DNA from: Erwinia sp.
GTDB taxonomy: Bacteria > Pseudomonadota > Gammaproteobacteria > Enterobacterales > Enterobacteriaceae
DNA length: 64,000 nucleotides
Assembly: GCA_964016415.1 (NCBI GenBank)
Contig: OZ024666.1
Coordinates: forward strand, 310,001-374,000
Direction of reading: 5' to 3'
Positions 38,483 to 48,457 of the stretch are shown here, piece after piece (position 1 is the stretch's first letter; every line of letters starts with the position of its first letter). A program made the translations under genes and the position numbers. Under the pieces are notes generated by a model. It searched no databases. It was not told the origin of the DNA and saw only the letters and a list, made by a program, of their open reading frames with translations.

Positions 38483-38965
38483 ATGAAATTAAAATATTTA
38501 TTCCTAAGCTCGGTGTTTGCTGTGTTTAGCCTGACCTCCTTCACCAGCAATGCTGAAGAGGTAGGATCTGTTGATACAGTATTTAAGATATTCGGACCAG
38601 ACCATAAAATTGTCATTGAAGCCTTTGATGATCCTGATGTGTCTAACATTACCTGCTATATCAGTCGGGCAAAAACGGGCGGTATAAAAGGGGGGCTGGG
38701 TCTTGCGGAAGATACTGCCGATGCGGCCATATCCTGTCAGCAGGTAGGGCCAGTCACACTGAGTGATACCATAACTGCCAGCAAGAATCGCGGGGATGTG
38801 GTATTCAAAAAAAGAACTTCGTTGATTTTTAAAAAGTTGCAGGTAGTACGATTTTATGACGCTAAACGGCATGCGTTGATTTATCTGGCTTATTCTGACC
38901 GCATGGTTGACGGGTCACCGAAGAATGCTTTGAGTGCTGTACCAATCATGCCATGGAGTCAGTAG
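38483..38965 (+). CDS. creA: Periplasmic protein CreA
   Basis: A 160-residue exported protein of unknown function. The signal peptide is [20 protein letters not shown]. The mature part [29 protein letters not shown] and [28 protein letters not shown] matches E. coli CreA closely. In E. coli creA is followed by the creBCD two-component system; that is missing here and arcA follows directly on the other strand. Confidence 0.94.
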   Translation: MKLKYLFLSSVFAVFSLTSFTSNAEEVGSVDTVFKIFGPDHKIVIEAFDDPDVSNITCYISRAKTGGIKGGLGLAEDTADAAISCQQVGPVTLSDTITASKNRGDVVFKKRTSLIFKKLQVVRFYDAKRHALIYLAYSDRMVDGSPKNALSAVPIMPWSQ

Positions 38966-39019
38966 CACAACGAAGTCATCCAGTCTGCTGACAGATAGCG
39001 CGGCTCTACAGCTAATATG

Positions 39020-39045
39020 GCAGCCACCCGTCACGGAATGGCTGC
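39020..39045. terminator. Hairpin between convergent creA and arcA
   Basis: GCAGCCA (39020-39026) and TGGCTGC (39039-39045) form a 7-bp stem. No T-run follows on the plus strand, so the call is tentative. Confidence 0.45.
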
Positions 39046-39056
39046 TAACCTGTCAC

Positions 39057-39776
39057 TTATTCTTCCAGTTCACCGCAGAAGCGGTAACCTTCACCATGAA
39101 TAGTCGCGATGATTTCAGGCGTATCAGCTGTTGACTCAAAGTGCTTGCGTATGCGCCGTATAGTGACATCCACTGTGCGGTCATGAGGTTTGAGTTCGCG
39201 ACCTGTCATCTTCTTCAACAGGTCGGCGCGTGTCTGAATTTTTCCTGGATTTTCACAAAAATGAAGCATTGCACGAAACTCGCTGCGCGGTAGCTTATAG
39301 GGTTCACCTTGTGGGCTGACCAGAGAACGACTGTTGATATCCAGTTCCCAGCCATTGAAGCAGTAGCGCTCAACCAGACGACGAGGTTCTTCATGATGAG
39401 GTTCCAGCGTCATGGTGCGGGATAACAAATTGCGTGCGCGAATGGTTAATTCACGGGGATTGAATGGCTTGGTGATGTAATCATCTGCACCAATTTCCAG
39501 ACCGAGAATTTTATCCACTTCATTATCTCTTCCGGTCAGAAACATCAGTGCAACTTTGGCTTGTCCACGAAGTTCACGGGCGAGCAGCAGGCCATTCTTA
39601 CCTGGGAGATTGATATCCATAATGACCAGGTTAATATCACTTTCGGTCAGAATGTGATGCATTTCTGCGCCATCCATAGCTTCATAAACCATGTAGCCTT
39701 CTGCCTCGAAAATACTTTTGAGAGTATTACGAGTCACCAGTTCGTCTTCGACGATAAGTATTTGTGGGGTCTGCAT
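39057..39776 (-). CDS. arcA: Two-component response regulator ArcA
   Basis: A 239-residue OmpR-family regulator that, phosphorylated by ArcB under low oxygen, represses aerobic respiration genes. The receiver domain has ILIVEDE, phospho-acceptor Asp54 in [12 protein letters not shown], and Lys in [11 protein letters not shown]. The C-terminal winged helix includes [17 protein letters not shown] and [16 protein letters not shown]. coli ArcA has 238. It is transcribed alone with a long non-coding region upstream. The arcB partner is not in the window. Confidence 0.97.
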   Translation of the reverse strand: MQTPQILIVEDELVTRNTLKSIFEAEGYMVYEAMDGAEMHHILTESDINLVIMDINLPGKNGLLLARELRGQAKVALMFLTGRDNEVDKILGLEIGADDYITKPFNPRELTIRARNLLSRTMTLEPHHEEPRRLVERYCFNGWELDINSRSLVSPQGEPYKLPRSEFRAMLHFCENPGKIQTRADLLKKMTGRELKPHDRTVDVTIRRIRKHFESTADTPEIIATIHGEGYRFCGELEE

Positions 39777-40649
39777 GTTTTGCTACCTAAAATAACTGTC
39801 AATATCAACATAGGATGCACAGCAACGATTGTAACCAGCTTGATAAGCTCATTAATTATGATGTTTTTCATTGCTATGCAGGAATATTCCCTCGTCGCGT
39901 TATTCACTCTGGCATGTTCTGATATGAGATAGCAGAGTGGTGCGAGGGGACAGGACTTTAATGCGTCCCTGCATTTGTGTCTTCGGACAACAGCGCTATT
40001 GTAGCGGTATTAACAGTAATATAACAGCACCAATGAAAAACAAAAAAGGACACATAAGTGTGATATTGATGGCCGGGGAATTTGTGTCCCGGTATCAATT
40101 ATTTTGGTTAAAAATGCCATTGGAATATTGGTTTAGTAAATAAAACATCGTTTTTCTTAGAGTTTTACTTACACTGTTCCACAGTAAGACATTGCGCTAT
40201 TTAACATTTAATAATCCATTGAAACAAAGGATATTGTAAGACAATTTTTATATTGATCTGTCATTTATTTATCGATTACTCCTTTAAGGCTATCTTTTAT
40301 CATATGTAAATACAACAATGTTGATTTATTGTTAACCAATTAATATTTTTTACTGACGGGCATTGTCTGCTAAATCGGGTGTGTAACATGGCTGGCGTCT
40401 CAAAAAAAAGCGCGGTGAAGTGCAAAATCCTGTCAAAATTTTTTTAATTTAATATTCTAAAAAATTAGGTTAAAAAAGTTTAAAATAGCAGAAAAAGACA
40501 CTAATTCAGTGGTGTTTTTTTTTACAACTGCCGACATCTACGCTTTTTCGACGTAAAATGACCCGTTTTTGATAAAATCATTGACTTAATGGCCACTTTG
40601 CTTTAATTGTGTCTTAAGAGAATCTTAAAGGTCAGATTGAATCTAAATT
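39777..40649. other. Long intergenic region between arcA and thrL
   Basis: E. coli carries yjjY and lasT here; neither is recognisable. Frames such as 39937-40143 look spurious. The region should contain the arcA promoters near 39780-39900. A possible bidirectional terminator lies at 40488-40523 (A-run, CACT-AATTC-AGTG stem, then nine Ts). The thr promoter is at the right end. The section 40150-40480 is AT-rich and otherwise featureless. Confidence 0.6.
40581..40607 (+). promoter_or_regulatory. Promoter of the thr operon
   Basis: TTGACT (40581-40586) and a -10 around CTTTAAT (40601-40607) reproduce the E. coli thr promoter pattern (TTGACT...CTTTAAC). The leader-peptide gene starts about 40 bases downstream. 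Confidence 0.7.
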
Positions 40650-40727
40650 ATGCCTATTTCCAGCCCAATGACAACTACCATCATTGCTACCATTACCACC
40701 ATTATTACAGATAACGGTGTGGGCTGA
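40650..40727 (+). CDS. thrL: thr operon leader peptide
   Basis: A 25-codon leader whose Thr/Ile-rich stretch (MTTTIIATITTIITDNGVG from codon 7) senses charged tRNA-Thr and tRNA-Ile. When either is scarce the ribosome stalls and prevents the downstream terminator from forming. The ending DNGVG-stop resembles GNGAG-stop of E. coli ThrL. An internal ATG at 40668 is an equally possible start (19 codons). Confidence 0.9.
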   Translation: MPISSPMTTTIIATITTIITDNGVG

Positions 40728-40749
40728 CGCAGACAGAATACAGAAAAAA

Positions 40750-40781
40750 AGCCCGCACCTAAGCAGTGCGGGCTTTTTTTT
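40750..40781 (+). terminator. thr operon attenuator
   Basis: GCCCGCAC (40751-40758) and GTGCGGGC (40766-40773) pair perfectly around a 7-base loop, followed by eight Ts. It lies between thrL and thrA and reproduces the E. coli attenuator stem. The alternate pairing partner, GGTGTGGGCTG, overlaps the end of thrL. Confidence 0.93.
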
Positions 40782-40807
40782 CGGCTGAAAATCAGGAGAT
40801 AAAGAAC

Positions 40808-43270
40808 ATGCAAGTGTTGAAGTTTGGTGGAACATCGGTTGCCAATGCGGAAAAATTTCTGCGTGTGGCGGATATCCTTGTGGAGAACTCCCGGCAGGGA
40901 CAGGTCGCTGCAGTGCTCTCTGCACCAGCGAAGATCACCAACCATCTGGTTGCGATGATTGAAACGACCACGCGCGGAGAATCTGCTGAGAACAATGTGA
41001 CTGAAGCTGAAGCCATCTTTGATGCTCTGATTGAAGGACTTGCCGAAAAAGTCGCCGGATTTAATCTGGTCAGCATAAAACAGCTTGTCAGAGATGAGTT
41101 CCAGCAAATTAAACAAGTGCTCCACGGTGTTGCTCTGTTGGGACAGTGCCCTGATAGTGTTAATGCAGCCATGATTTGTCGTGGTGAAAAGTTATCCGTG
41201 GCGATCATGCAGGCCTTACTGGAAGCGCGTGGCAACACAGTGACGGTTATTAATCCTGTCGAAAAGCTTCTGGCTGTTGGCCATTATCTGGAGTCCACGG
41301 TAGATATTGCGGAATCCACTCGCCGTATTGCTGCCAGTGCTATTCCTGCAGGCAGCATGATTTTGATGGCTGGCTTCACCGCGGGTAATGAGCAGGGTGA
41401 GTTGGTGGTATTAGGCCGGAATGGTTCTGACTACTCGGCTGCTGTGCTGGCGGCTTGCCTGCGTGCAGATTGCTGTGAGATTTGGACAGATGTTGATGGT
41501 GTTTACACTTGTGATCCTCGTCAGGTACCTGACGCCCGGTTGCTGAAATCAATGTCGTATCAGGAAGCGATGGAGCTTTCCTATTTCGGTGCTAAAGTTT
41601 TGCATCCCCGGACTATCACCCCTATTGCCCAATTTCAGATTCCCTGCCTGATCAAAAATACGGCAAATCCACAGGCACCCGGAACGTTGATCGGTTCTCA
41701 TCAACAGGATGTTGAAAATCCGGTGAAAGGGATCACCAATTTAAACAACATGGCGATGTTTAATGTTTCTGGCCCGGGAATGAAGGGAATGGTCGGCATG
41801 GCAGCACGTGTCTTTGCTGCTATGTCGCGCAGTGGTATCTCGGTGGTACTGATTACGCAATCCTCTTCGGAATACAGCATTAGTTTCTGTGTTCCTCAGG
41901 CGGACCATGTACGCACGCGTGCAGTGCTGGAAGAGGAGTTTTATCTTGAGCTGAAAGATGGTCTGCTGGAGCCACTGGATGTGATGGAGCATCTGGCGAT
42001 CATCTCGGTGGTTGGTGATGGTATGCGTACCCTGCGCGGTATTTCTGCCAAATTCTTCCTGGCGCTGGCGAGAGCCAACATCAATATCGTCGCCATCGCT
42101 CAGGGCTCCACAGAGCGTTCAATCTCTGTGGTGGTTAACAACAGTGATGCGACCACCGGGGTGCGGGTAGTGCATCAGATGCTATTTGCCACTGATCAGG
42201 TGATTGAAGTGTTTGTCGTCGGTGTCGGCGGAGTGGGTAAGGCGCTGATCGAACAATTACGTCGCCAGCAGGCCTGGCTGAAAAATAAGCATATTGATTT
42301 GCGTGTATGTGGTATTGCTAACTCGAAAAAATTGCTTAGCGAAATCCACGGTATCGATTTGGCTAACTGGCAGGATGCTTTAAACCAGGCTGAGACACCT
42401 TTCGACCCTGAAGCACTGACCAAACTGGTGAAACACTATCATTTGCTCAATCCGGTGATTGTGGATTGTACTTCAAGTCAGAAGATTGCGGATTGTTATG
42501 CTGATTTCCTCAGTGAAGGTTTTCACGTTGTGACACCGAACAAAAAAGCCAATACATCCTCATGGGCTTATTATCAACAGATTCGCCAGGCGGCAACAAA
42601 GTCACGCCGCAAGTTCCTCTATGACACGAATGTCGGGGCTGGTTTGCCGGTGATTGAAAATCTGCAAAATTTACTGGATGCGGGTGACGAGCTATTGCGA
42701 TTCACCGGTATTCTTTCTGGTTCACTCTCCTTCATTTTCGGTAAACTGGATGAAGGCGTTAGCTTGTCAGAAGCAACCAAAATGGCGCGTGAATTGGGTT
42801 ACACTGAGCCGGATCCACGTGACGATCTCTCCGGCATGGATGTGGCCAGAAAATTGTTGATACTGGCGCGCGAAGCGGGATACCAACTGGAACTGAGCGA
42901 CATTGCGATCGATGCGATCCTTCCGGCCGAATTCACAGCCATTCCTGAGGTTGAGACGTTCATGGCGCGTTTGCCTGAGCTGGATGCTCAATTTGCAGAG
43001 CGTGTGGCTGAAGCAACAGCGGCGGGTAAAGTATTGCGCTTTGTCGGTACCATTGAAGAGGGCGGACGTTGTCAGGTGAAAATTGAAGCGGTTGATGGTA
43101 ACGACCCGCTCTATAAGGTGAAAAACGGTGAGAACGCGCTGGCTTTCTACAGCCGTTACTACCAGCCGATACCGTTAGTGTTACGAGGCTATGGTGCCGG
43201 AAATGATGTGACGGCAGCGGGTGTGTTTGCTGATCTTTTACGCACATTGTCATGGAAGTCAGGGGTTTAA
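40808..43270 (+). CDS. thrA: Bifunctional aspartokinase I / homoserine dehydrogenase I
   Basis: An 820-residue enzyme, identical in length to E. coli ThrA, which phosphorylates aspartate and later reduces aspartate semialdehyde to homoserine. ATG 40808 follows AGGAGA. The kinase domain has KFGGTSVAN (residues 5-13) and [16 protein letters not shown]; two ACT domains ([23 protein letters not shown]) mediate threonine feedback. The dehydrogenase part starts [14 protein letters not shown] (about residue 473) with [11 protein letters not shown] and VTPNKKAN. First gene of thrABC. Confidence 0.98.
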   Translation: MQVLKFGGTSVANAEKFLRVADILVENSRQGQVAAVLSAPAKITNHLVAMIETTTRGESAENNVTEAEAIFDALIEGLAEKVAGFNLVSIKQLVRDEFQQIKQVLHGVALLGQCPDSVNAAMICRGEKLSVAIMQALLEARGNTVTVINPVEKLLAVGHYLESTVDIAESTRRIAASAIPAGSMILMAGFTAGNEQGELVVLGRNGSDYSAAVLAACLRADCCEIWTDVDGVYTCDPRQVPDARLLKSMSYQEAMELSYFGAKVLHPRTITPIAQFQIPCLIKNTANPQAPGTLIGSHQQDVENPVKGITNLNNMAMFNVSGPGMKGMVGMAARVFAAMSRSGISVVLITQSSSEYSISFCVPQADHVRTRAVLEEEFYLELKDGLLEPLDVMEHLAIISVVGDGMRTLRGISAKFFLALARANINIVAIAQGSTERSISVVVNNSDATTGVRVVHQMLFATDQVIEVFVVGVGGVGKALIEQLRRQQAWLKNKHIDLRVCGIANSKKLLSEIHGIDLANWQDALNQAETPFDPEALTKLVKHYHLLNPVIVDCTSSQKIADCYADFLSEGFHVVTPNKKANTSSWAYYQQIRQAATKSRRKFLYDTNVGAGLPVIENLQNLLDAGDELLRFTGILSGSLSFIFGKLDEGVSLSEATKMARELGYTEPDPRDDLSGMDVARKLLILAREAGYQLELSDIAIDAILPAEFTAIPEVETFMARLPELDAQFAERVAEATAAGKVLRFVGTIEEGGRCQVKIEAVDGNDPLYKVKNGENALAFYSRYYQPIPLVLRGYGAGNDVTAAGVFADLLRTLSWKSGV

Positions 43271-43272
43271 AA

Positions 43273-44202
43273 ATGATGAAAATTTATGCGCCTGCTTCGA
43301 TAGGGAATGTCAGTGTAGGCTTTGATGTGTTAGGTGCAGCGGTATCGCCTGTCGATGGTACCCTATTGGGGGATTGTGTCACGGTCAGTGCCGCAGACCA
43401 CTTTTCTCTGCAGTGTGCCGGTCGCTTCGTGAGTAAGTTACCTGCTGATCCCAAAGAGAATATCGTCTGGCAATGCTGGGATCTCTTTTGTCAGACCGTG
43501 GGTAAATCGATACCCGTTGCCATGACACTGGAAAAAAACATGCCGATCGGATCAGGCCTCGGCTCCAGCGCTTGTTCGGTGGTGGCCGGGTTGCTGGCGA
43601 TGAACGCTCATTGTAATTATCCGCTTGATGATATGACAATGCTGGGGCTCATGGGGCAGTTAGAAGGGCGTATTTCCGGCGGCGTTCATTACGATAACGT
43701 TGCTCCGTGCTTTTTAGGCGGCTTGCAATTGATGCTGGAAGCTAATGACATCATTTGTCAGTCGGTGCCCGTGTTTGACGAGTGGCTCTGGGTGATGGCT
43801 TATCCTGGTATTAAAGTCTCCACTGCTGAGGCAAGAGCGATTCTGCCAGATCACTATGCAAAAAGTGATATTATTAATCATGGCAGGTATCTTGGTGGTT
43901 TTATTCACGCCTGTCATACCGGACAACCCGATCTTGCTGCCGCCCTGATGCATGATGTGATCGCTGAGCCCTATCGCACAGCGTTACTACCGGGATTCAA
44001 AGAGGCGAGAGAGGCATTGCGCGCACGCGGAGCCGTAGCTTGCGGGATATCGGGTTCGGGGCCGACACTCTTTGCTGTCTGCCCTCAGGCTGCGGTTGCT
44101 GAGGAGCTGACAGCGTGGCTGAAAGCAAATTATCTGCAAAATGATGAAGGTTTTGTCCACATTTGCCGCATCGACACGGCGGGCGCACGTAAACTGGGAT
44201 AA
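43273..44202 (+). CDS. thrB: Homoserine kinase
   Basis: A 309-residue GHMP kinase that makes O-phosphohomoserine. ATG 43273, two bases after the thrA stop, gives [21 protein letters not shown], aligning with E. coli [21 protein letters not shown] (310 residues). The ATP loop is [18 protein letters not shown], and the C-terminal motif is [18 protein letters not shown]. Confidence 0.97.
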   Translation: MMKIYAPASIGNVSVGFDVLGAAVSPVDGTLLGDCVTVSAADHFSLQCAGRFVSKLPADPKENIVWQCWDLFCQTVGKSIPVAMTLEKNMPIGSGLGSSACSVVAGLLAMNAHCNYPLDDMTMLGLMGQLEGRISGGVHYDNVAPCFLGGLQLMLEANDIICQSVPVFDEWLWVMAYPGIKVSTAEARAILPDHYAKSDIINHGRYLGGFIHACHTGQPDLAAALMHDVIAEPYRTALLPGFKEAREALRARGAVACGISGSGPTLFAVCPQAAVAEELTAWLKANYLQNDEGFVHICRIDTAGARKLG

Positions 44203-44205
44203 CGC

Positions 44206-45492
44206 ATGAAATTGTATAATCTGAAGGATCACAACGAACAGGTCAGTTTTGCTCAGGCGGTAAAACAAGGACTGGGTAAACAACAAGGGCTCTTCTTTCC
44301 ATTAGAGCTGCCAGAGTTCGAATCAACAGAAATAGACAGATTGCTGGCGCTCGATTTTGTCACGCGTAGCAGTGAAATACTCTCGGCTTTCATTGGTAAT
44401 GAAATCAGCCACGCACAACTGACAGAACGTCTTCAGCAGGCCTTTACCTTTCCCGCGCCAGTTGTGCCAGTGAGTGACGACGTTGGGGTGCTGGAGCTAT
44501 TTCATGGCCCGACGCTGGCATTCAAGGATTTTGGCGGCCGTTTTATGGCGCAGATGCTGTCCGAAGTCAGTGGTGCTGAGGAAAAGATCACCATTTTGAC
44601 TGCAACCTCAGGAGATACCGGCGCGGCGGTAGCACATGCTTTTTATGGCATGGAAAACGTTAAAGTGGTTATTTTATATCCTCAGGGAAAAATCAGTCCG
44701 TTGCAGGAAAAACTTTTCTGCACGCTGGGTGGGAATATAGAAACCATTGCTATTGAAGGTGACTTCGATGCCTGTCAGTCTCTGGTTAAACAGGCTTTTG
44801 ATGACCAGGCTCTGAAAGAGGCAATAGGCCTTAACTCTGCCAACTCGATCAATATCAGCCGCTTACTGGCACAAATTTGTTACTATTTTGAAGCTGTTGC
44901 CCAATTACCGCAGGAGAAACGTAACCAGTTAGTGGTTTCTGTGCCAAGTGGTAACTTCGGCGATTTGACCGCCGGGTTGTTAGCCCGGGCAGCAGGATTA
45001 CCGATTAAACGGTTCATTGCGGCAACTAATGCTAATGACACAGTACCGCGTTTTTTCTCTTCTGGCCTCTGGCAGCCCCATGATACAGTGGCGACACTCT
45101 CTAATGCGATGGATGTCAGTCAGCCTAATAACTGGCCTCGTGTTGAAGAGATATTCCGTCGTAAAGAGTGGCCACTGAATAGTCTGGCAAGCGGTGCTGT
45201 GGATGATGAAGTAACACGATCTACCATGCGTGAATTAGCTGAGATTGGTTATATTTCCGAGCCGCATGCAGCAATCGCTTACCGACTGTTACGTGACCAA
45301 CTGCAAGCTGGTGAGTATGGGCTCTTCCTGGGAACTGCACATCCGGCAAAATTTGTCGAAAGTGTTGAAGCGATTCTTGAACGGAAAATCCCTGTTCCTG
45401 AAGCACTGGCGGCGCGAGCTGAATTGCCCTTATTATCACACGTGATGCCTGCCTCGTTTGCTACGCTGCGTGATTTTCTCATGAAACAGTAA
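44206..45492 (+). CDS. thrC: Threonine synthase
   Basis: A 428-residue PLP enzyme, the same length as in E. coli, converting O-phosphohomoserine to threonine. The PLP lysine lies in LAFKDFGGRFMAQ; TATSGDTGAAVAHAF binds the phosphate. It follows thrB after three bases and ends the operon with a hairpin terminator. Confidence 0.98.
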   Translation: MKLYNLKDHNEQVSFAQAVKQGLGKQQGLFFPLELPEFESTEIDRLLALDFVTRSSEILSAFIGNEISHAQLTERLQQAFTFPAPVVPVSDDVGVLELFHGPTLAFKDFGGRFMAQMLSEVSGAEEKITILTATSGDTGAAVAHAFYGMENVKVVILYPQGKISPLQEKLFCTLGGNIETIAIEGDFDACQSLVKQAFDDQALKEAIGLNSANSINISRLLAQICYYFEAVAQLPQEKRNQLVVSVPSGNFGDLTAGLLARAAGLPIKRFIAATNANDTVPRFFSSGLWQPHDTVATLSNAMDVSQPNNWPRVEEIFRRKEWPLNSLASGAVDDEVTRSTMRELAEIGYISEPHAAIAYRLLRDQLQAGEYGLFLGTAHPAKFVESVEAILERKIPVPEALAARAELPLLSHVMPASFATLRDFLMKQ

Positions 45493-45500
45493 ATCGATTT

Positions 45501-45533
45501 GGCGGTGCATAGTGCGCCGCCACTTTCTTTATT
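45501..45533 (+). terminator. Terminator after thrC
   Basis: GGCGGTGC (45501-45508) pairs with GCGCCGCC (45514-45521), one G-T pair, loop ATAGT, followed by the T-rich ACTTTCTTTATT. It lies between convergent thrC and yaaA. Confidence 0.7.
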
Positions 45534-45534
45534 G

Positions 45535-46314
45535 TCAGACAGCGCCTTCTGCGCGTTTAAAAATCAGCTCTTGATCATTACTTTCTTCAGCTACGAATCG
45601 ATAGCCTTCCTCAGCAAATGACTCCAGCTGTTCTGGCCTGCTCAGTTGTCGCTGGATAATAAAGCGACACATCAATCCGCGCGCTTTCTTAGCATAAAAA
45701 CTGATCACTTTATACTTGCCATTCTTTTCATCAAGAAAGACTGGCTTAATCACCTGTGCCTGTAATTTCTCTGGCTGAATGGCTTTAAAATATTCATCAG
45801 AGGCGAGGTTGATGAGCAGGTCACTGCCTGCTTTTTTCAGTGTCTGATTTACTGTTTCTGTCAGTTGACTTCCCCAGAACGCATACAGAGAGTTGCCAGC
45901 ATCATTAGCTAATTTGATGCCCATCTCAAGGCGATAGGGCTGGATCAGATCGAGCGGACGGAGTACCCCATACAGGCCAGAAAGCATGCGCAGGTGGTGT
46001 TGCGCAAATTCAAAATCATCTTCGCTGAAACTGTCAGCTGCAAGCCCGGTGTAAACATCACCTTTGAAGGCCAGAATAGCCTGCCGGGCATTTTCCGGCG
46101 TAAACGGTTGGTGCCATTCGTTAAAGCGATCAGTATTGAGATGGGCAAGTTTGTCGCTGGTATGCATCAGTGACGCAATTTGTGCGGGTGTTAACGCTTT
46201 AGCAATGTTGATAAGTTTCTGAGAATTATCAAGCAAGTCTGGCTGAGAGTAACGGTGAGTTGCCAGTGGGCTGGTATAATCCAGGGTTTTGGCAGGAGAG
46301 ATAACCATCAACAT
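45535..46314 (-). CDS. yaaA: Peroxide-stress protein YaaA
   Basis: A 259-residue cytoplasmic protein that lowers free iron and so limits oxidative damage in E. coli under peroxide stress. [17 protein letters not shown] opens it; [33 protein letters not shown] and [24 protein letters not shown] are family signatures. E. coli YaaA has 258 residues. The E. coli neighbour yaaJ is absent. Confidence 0.96.
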   Translation of the reverse strand: MLMVISPAKTLDYTSPLATHRYSQPDLLDNSQKLINIAKALTPAQIASLMHTSDKLAHLNTDRFNEWHQPFTPENARQAILAFKGDVYTGLAADSFSEDDFEFAQHHLRMLSGLYGVLRPLDLIQPYRLEMGIKLANDAGNSLYAFWGSQLTETVNQTLKKAGSDLLINLASDEYFKAIQPEKLQAQVIKPVFLDEKNGKYKVISFYAKKARGLMCRFIIQRQLSRPEQLESFAEEGYRFVAEESNDQELIFKRAEGAV

Positions 46315-46557
46315 ATATTTTCCTCGACGTTGTCAGGCAGGATGCATAACCTCATTTTAGCAAAATCGCACTAAAAAAAGCAGATTACTGTCATCGTTAC
46401 AGGCTTTGTTACCTTGATAATAAAAGGGATGTTACCCATCTCACATCCTGCGTAGAGCTCTGTAACCTTCCCTTGCAAGGTCACTTTGGCGTGTTATCAT
46501 CGGGAAAAGGCATTTTCATCCATCCCCTTTTAAAACCACTACGAGAGAATGATAACT

Positions 46558-47511
46558 ATGACGGATAAACTAACAGCTTTGCGTCAATTCACCACTGTGG
46601 TTGCCGATACAGGCGACATCGCGGCGATGAAACTCTATAAACCTCAGGATGCAACGACGAATCCTTCTCTCATTTTGAGTGCAGCACAAATTCCTGAATA
46701 TCGTCAGCTGATTGACGCGGCAGTAAGCTGGGCGCGTGAGCAGAGTGATGATAAACAGAAACAAGTGGCTTTCGCCGCAGATAAATTAGCGGTAAATATC
46801 GGGCTGGAAATTCTCAAACTGGTGCCCGGACGCATTTCAACAGAGGTTGATGCTCGTCTCTCTTATGATACCCAGGGGAGTATTGATAAAGCGCGTGCAC
46901 TGATCAAATTGTATAATGATGCAGGGATCAGTAACGATCGCATTCTTATCAAACTGGCATCAACATGGCAGGGTATCAAGGCTGCAGAGCAACTCGAGAA
47001 AGAAGGGATCAATTGTAACTTAACCCTGTTGTTCTCTTTTGCTCAGGCGCGCGCCTGTGCTGAGGCCGGAGTATACCTGATCTCACCTTTTGTTGGCCGC
47101 ATTCTCGATTGGTATAAAGCAAACACCGATAAGAAAGAGTATGCCCCTCAGGATGACCCTGGAGTCATTTCTGTGACCGAAATTTACACGTACTACAAAG
47201 CGCATGGTTATGACACTGTAGTCATGGGTGCCAGCTTCCGTAATATCGGTGAAATCACTGAATTGGCGGGTTGTGATCGTCTGACCATTTCTCCGGCGTT
47301 GCTGAAAGATTTGTCAGAGAGCGAAGGGCCACTACAACGCAAGCTCGCCTACACTGGCGAAGTGAAGTCCCGACCAGAGAAAATGACCGAGGCTGAATTC
47401 CTCTGGCAGCATAATCAGGATCCGATGGCAGTAGACAAATTGGCTCAGGGGATCCGTAATTTTGCAATTGATCAGGACGAACTCGACAGCATGATTGCCG
47501 GGCTGCTCTAA
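46558..47511 (+). CDS. talB: Transaldolase B
   Basis: A 317-residue pentose-phosphate pathway enzyme moving a dihydroxyacetone unit between sedoheptulose-7-phosphate and glyceraldehyde-3-phosphate. ATG 46558 gives the E. coli length; the ATG three codons before is less likely. The Schiff-base lysine is in [13 protein letters not shown], with TNPSLIL near the start and [18 protein letters not shown]. Confidence 0.98.
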   Translation: MTDKLTALRQFTTVVADTGDIAAMKLYKPQDATTNPSLILSAAQIPEYRQLIDAAVSWAREQSDDKQKQVAFAADKLAVNIGLEILKLVPGRISTEVDARLSYDTQGSIDKARALIKLYNDAGISNDRILIKLASTWQGIKAAEQLEKEGINCNLTLLFSFAQARACAEAGVYLISPFVGRILDWYKANTDKKEYAPQDDPGVISVTEIYTYYKAHGYDTVVMGASFRNIGEITELAGCDRLTISPALLKDLSESEGPLQRKLAYTGEVKSRPEKMTEAEFLWQHNQDPMAVDKLAQGIRNFAIDQDELDSMIAGLL

Positions 47512-47651
47512 TCAGCTACTGGCTCTGCAGTGCTGAGATCGTTCGAAAAATGCGTTGAATCATCACCGTCTCTCTTTTACAGGCAAGACAGATAAGCGTC
47601 TGGCCTATATCACCCCTATCTCTTTTTATCAATCCTGGAGAAAATTCCGCA

Positions 47652-48242
47652 ATGAACACCTTTCGTATCGGTCTGGTTTCTGTGTCAGATCGCGCCAGTA
47701 ATGGTATCTATCAGGATGAGGGAATTCCTGCACTGGAAGCCTGGCTTACTCAGGCACTATCGACCCCTTTTGAGCTGGTGAAGCGTCTGATACCTGATGA
47801 GAAATCTCAGATTGAGAAGACACTTTGTGAGCTGGTGGATGAGTGTTATTGCCATCTGGTTTTGACAACCGGAGGCACGGGGCCCGCTAAACGTGATGTT
47901 ACACCGGATGCCACTCTGGCGATTGCAGATCGTGAGATGCCGGGATTTGGTGAGCAAATGCGTCAGGTCAGCCTGCATTTTGTACCAACTGCAATCCTGT
48001 CGCGCCAAGTCGGTGTCATTCGCAGAGCATCTCTGATTGTAAATTTACCTGGGCAACCTAAAGCTATAAAACAGACTCTCGAAGGGGTTAAGGATCAGCA
48101 GGGAGAGGTTGTGGTTCAGGGGGTTTTTGCCAGTATTCCTTATTGTATTCAGTTGCTTGAAGGTCCTTATGTTGATACCCACTCTCACGTAATTGACGCA
48201 TTTCGCCCGCTAAATGCGCGCCGCAGTTCACTGATAAAATAA
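47652..48242 (+). CDS. mog: Molybdopterin adenylyltransferase
   Basis: A 196-residue enzyme that adenylylates molybdopterin before molybdate insertion. IGLVSVSDRASNGIYQDEG, LTTGGTGPAKRDVTPDAT and the MoaB/MogA fold motifs are present. E. coli Mog has 195. E. coli satP, yaaW and yaaI, which separate mog from dnaK, are absent. Confidence 0.96.
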   Translation: MNTFRIGLVSVSDRASNGIYQDEGIPALEAWLTQALSTPFELVKRLIPDEKSQIEKTLCELVDECYCHLVLTTGGTGPAKRDVTPDATLAIADREMPGFGEQMRQVSLHFVPTAILSRQVGVIRRASLIVNLPGQPKAIKQTLEGVKDQQGEVVVQGVFASIPYCIQLLEGPYVDTHSHVIDAFRPLNARRSSLIK

Positions 48243-48314
48243 GTCACCGCCAGGATAATCAGCGGCGGATTATCACTGGTTTCTTCTGATAATAAAAAAA
48301 ATTCCTCCTGCCCC

Positions 48315-48342
48315 CTTGATGAAATGGCGGCTGACCCCATCT
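48315..48342 (+). promoter_or_regulatory. Heat-shock (sigma-32) promoter P1 of dnaK
   Basis: CTTGATG (48315-48321) and CCCCATCT (48335-48342) are separated by 13 bases. The surrounding CCCCCTTGATGA and GACCCCAT are nearly identical to E. coli dnaK P1. Confidence 0.85.
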
Positions 48343-48385
48343 TAATTGTCATCGAGGGTATCGCGTCAGAAAGCACTGTCGCTGG

Positions 48386-48411
48386 TTGAATAAATGTAAT
48401 TCACCCACACT
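48386..48411 (+). promoter_or_regulatory. Heat-shock (sigma-32) promoter P2 of dnaK
   Basis: TTGAA (48386-48390), 13 bases, then CCCACACT (48404-48411). This corresponds to E. coli P2, which has GTTGAA and CCCCTATT. Confidence 0.7.
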
Positions 48412-48457
48412 GATAGCGTATACCTGATTGGAAATAATTTAAGTGGGAGATGTGCAG

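Noticed and set aside
39937-40143. 68-codon frame upstream of thrL
   Set aside because: Composition atypical for protein and no recognisable family; probably chance in an intergenic region.
40651-40720. ACC/ATT-rich simple repeat
   Set aside because: It is the regulatory Thr/Ile codon run of the thr leader peptide.
40643-41125. 160-codon minus-strand frame over thrL-thrA
   Set aside because: It is antisense to thrL, the attenuator and thrA, whose identity is certain.
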